NCBI GenBank assembly: GCA_963728855.1
Contig: CAVSLN010000001.1
Coordinates: forward strand, 558,001-622,000
Length of the DNA: 64,000 nt
Direction: 5' to 3'
Origin: AC-43 sp963728855
GTDB lineage: Bacteria > Actinomycetota > Actinomycetes > Mycobacteriales > Micromonosporaceae
The notes beneath the pieces are model-generated. The model was not told the origin of the DNA. It searched no databases and saw only the letters and a program-made list of their open reading frames with translations. This document shows positions 62,835-64,000 of this stretch, piece after piece; within the stretch, counting starts at the first letter, position 1, and the number at the start of each line of letters is the position of its first letter. The translations under genes and the position numbers were made by a program.

Positions 62835-64000
62835 GAGTGCTGCACATCATCACAGGGCTCGAGCCCGGCGGGGCCGAGCACCAGCTGCGCCTGCTGCTGC
62901 GGCACCTGCCGCAGCGGTGCGAGGTGGTGGCGCTGTCCAACCCGGGCTCGGTGGCCGACGCGATCCGCGCAGACGGTACGCCCGTGCACGTGGTGCGCAT
63001 GCGGGGCAACCGGGACCTGGCCGTACTTCCGCGGCTGGTCCGGCTGATCCGGGCCGGGCGGTTCGACGTGGTGCACACGCACCTTTACCGGGCCTGCGTG
63101 TACGGGCGGCTGGCCGCACGGCTGGCCGGCGTGCGGCACGTGGTCGCCACCGAGCACTCGCTCGGTACGGGGGTCATCGAGGGCCGGCGCACCACCGCCG
63201 CGGTACGGGCGCTGTACCTGGCCGCCGAGCGGTTGGGCCAGCGCACGATCGCCGTGTCCGGTACGGTCGCCGACCGGCTCGAGGCGTGGGGCGTGCGCCG
63301 GGACCGGATCCAGGTCATCCCCAACGGTATCGACCCGGCGGAGCTGGGGTACGACCCCGCCGTGCGCGCGGCCACCCGTACCGCGCTCGGCATTCCGGCG
63401 GACACACCGGTCATCGGCGCGGTCGGGCGCCTCGTCCCGACCAAGCGCTTCGACCTGCTCGTCCGCGCGGTCGCCGGGCTGCCCGGGGCCACGCTGCTGG
63501 TGGCCGGCGACGGTCCCCAGCGCGCGGCGCTGGCCGACCTGGCGCGGGAGCTGGGCGTCGCGGACCGGGTGATTTTCGCAGGGGTACGCCCACACGTGCG
63601 CGATGTGCTGTGCGCGATGGATGTCTTCGCCTCACCTTCCGAGCAGGAAACCTTCGGGCTGGCGGTGCTGGAGGCGCTCGCCAACGGACTGCCCGCGGTC
63701 TACGTGACCTGCCCGCCACTGGACGAGCAGCCGACCGGCCCGGTGGCCGCCCGGCGCGTGACGCCGGACGTCGGGCGGCTGCGCGAGGCGCTCGCCCGGG
63801 AGCTGTCCCGGCCGGCCGGCACCCGGCTGCCCGTACCCGAGATCGTCGCCCGCCACGACATCGCCCGCCTCGCCGCCGAGGTCAGTACCGCGTATCACCG
63901 CCCGCACGGGTCGGGCCCGCCGACCGCGGACCCGAGGGCGAACCGCCCGCACGGGTCGGGCCCGCCCACCGCGGACCCGAGGGCGAACCGGGTGACCGCG
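62831..64000 (+). CDS. GT4 glycosyltransferase, partial at the window end
   Basis: At least 390 residues; no stop before 64000. MRVLHIITGLEPGGAEHQLR is the GT4 N-terminus, IQVIPNGIDPAEL and VGRLVPTKRFDLLVRAV are the nucleotide-sugar domain, and SPSEQETFGLAVLEALANGL carries the GT4 EX7E motif. It adds a sugar in polymer assembly. After the catalytic part (about residue 357) the protein has a 15-residue repeat, RPHGSGPPTADPRAN, twice. ATG 62831 overlaps the deacetylase stop. Confidence 0.88.
   Translation, partial: MRVLHIITGLEPGGAEHQLRLLLRHLPQRCEVVALSNPGSVADAIRADGTPVHVVRMRGNRDLAVLPRLVRLIRAGRFDVVHTHLYRACVYGRLAARLAGVRHVVATEHSLGTGVIEGRRTTAAVRALYLAAERLGQRTIAVSGTVADRLEAWGVRRDRIQVIPNGIDPAELGYDPAVRAATRTALGIPADTPVIGAVGRLVPTKRFDLLVRAVAGLPGATLLVAGDGPQRAALADLARELGVADRVIFAGVRPHVRDVLCAMDVFASPSEQETFGLAVLEALANGLPAVYVTCPPLDEQPTGPVAARRVTPDVGRLREALARELSRPAGTRLPVPEIVARHDIARLAAEVSTAYHRPHGSGPPTADPRANRPHGSGPPTADPRANRVTA
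63899..63988. repeat. 45-bp tandem repeat in the glycosyltransferase tail
   Basis: Two 45-bp units (63899-63943, 63944-63988) differing at one position encode RPHGSGPPTADPRAN twice. More copies may lie right of the window. Confidence 0.85.

Overview
The window is high-GC actinobacterial DNA: GTG and TTG starts are frequent, genes overlap at ATGA junctions, and the tetranucleotide GTAC is very common. The order pdtaR, polA, rpsA, coaE, uvrB matches the conserved mycobacterial order (Rv1626, Rv1629, Rv1630, Rv1631, Rv1633). A member of the Micromonosporaceae or a close relative is my best inference; nothing here proves the family.

Region by region. 1-2272: end of an integrative element, with a large serine recombinase whose frame runs into a tRNA-Leu-like gene. 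2431-8228: pdtaR, then a branched-chain amino acid ABC transporter (livJ livH livM livG livF). 8228-11287: tandem repeats, then a polar amino acid ABC transporter and a terminator. 11314-14626: polA with four frame breaks, then a NUDIX gene. 14694-27076: an unknown gene and a compact contractile injection system (CIS) operon. 27292-33376: a PASTA membrane protein, a TPR-CHAT protease, a subtilisin-like protease, an ECF sigma factor and a small partner. 33459-39803: methyltransferase, rpsA, coaE, uvrB. 39917-50715: TipA-like MerR regulator, ABM-domain protein, GT-C-like membrane protein, a manganese-type riboswitch before terC, a tyrosine phosphatase, a broken beta-lactamase, typA and a GGDEF/EAL protein. 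50840-54241: an ICMT-like methyltransferase whose stop codon lies in a TnpB insertion element, then an Lrp regulator divergent from an EamA transporter. 54242-57139: a lower-GC island with a probable restriction-modification pair. 57672-64000: exopolysaccharide operon (priming sugar transferase, ligase/polymerase, MurJ-like flippase, polysaccharide deacetylase, GT4 glycosyltransferase running off the window).

The most notable part is 14694-33376, where a contractile injection system and a caspase-like/subtilisin-like protease module sit between polA and rpsA. The CIS operon has Pvc16-like cap protein, sheath, tube, LysM, VgrG-like spike, PAAR-like tip, gp25, a baseplate J protein fused to a propeller-like region, tail protein I and two membrane proteins. 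I see no AAA+ ATPase and no tape-measure gene in it. The protease module is adjacent, but a functional link is only inferred.

Caution on sequence quality: polA, rpsA, typA, the beta-lactamase, the DNA methyltransferase and perhaps the NUDIX gene all carry single-base frame breaks although their conserved motifs are intact. Assembly indels are the simplest explanation, so broken genes here should not be read as biology without the raw reads. A separate whole-window signal is an over-represented palindrome, GTCCA-NNN-TGGAC, with nine exact copies found by eye.
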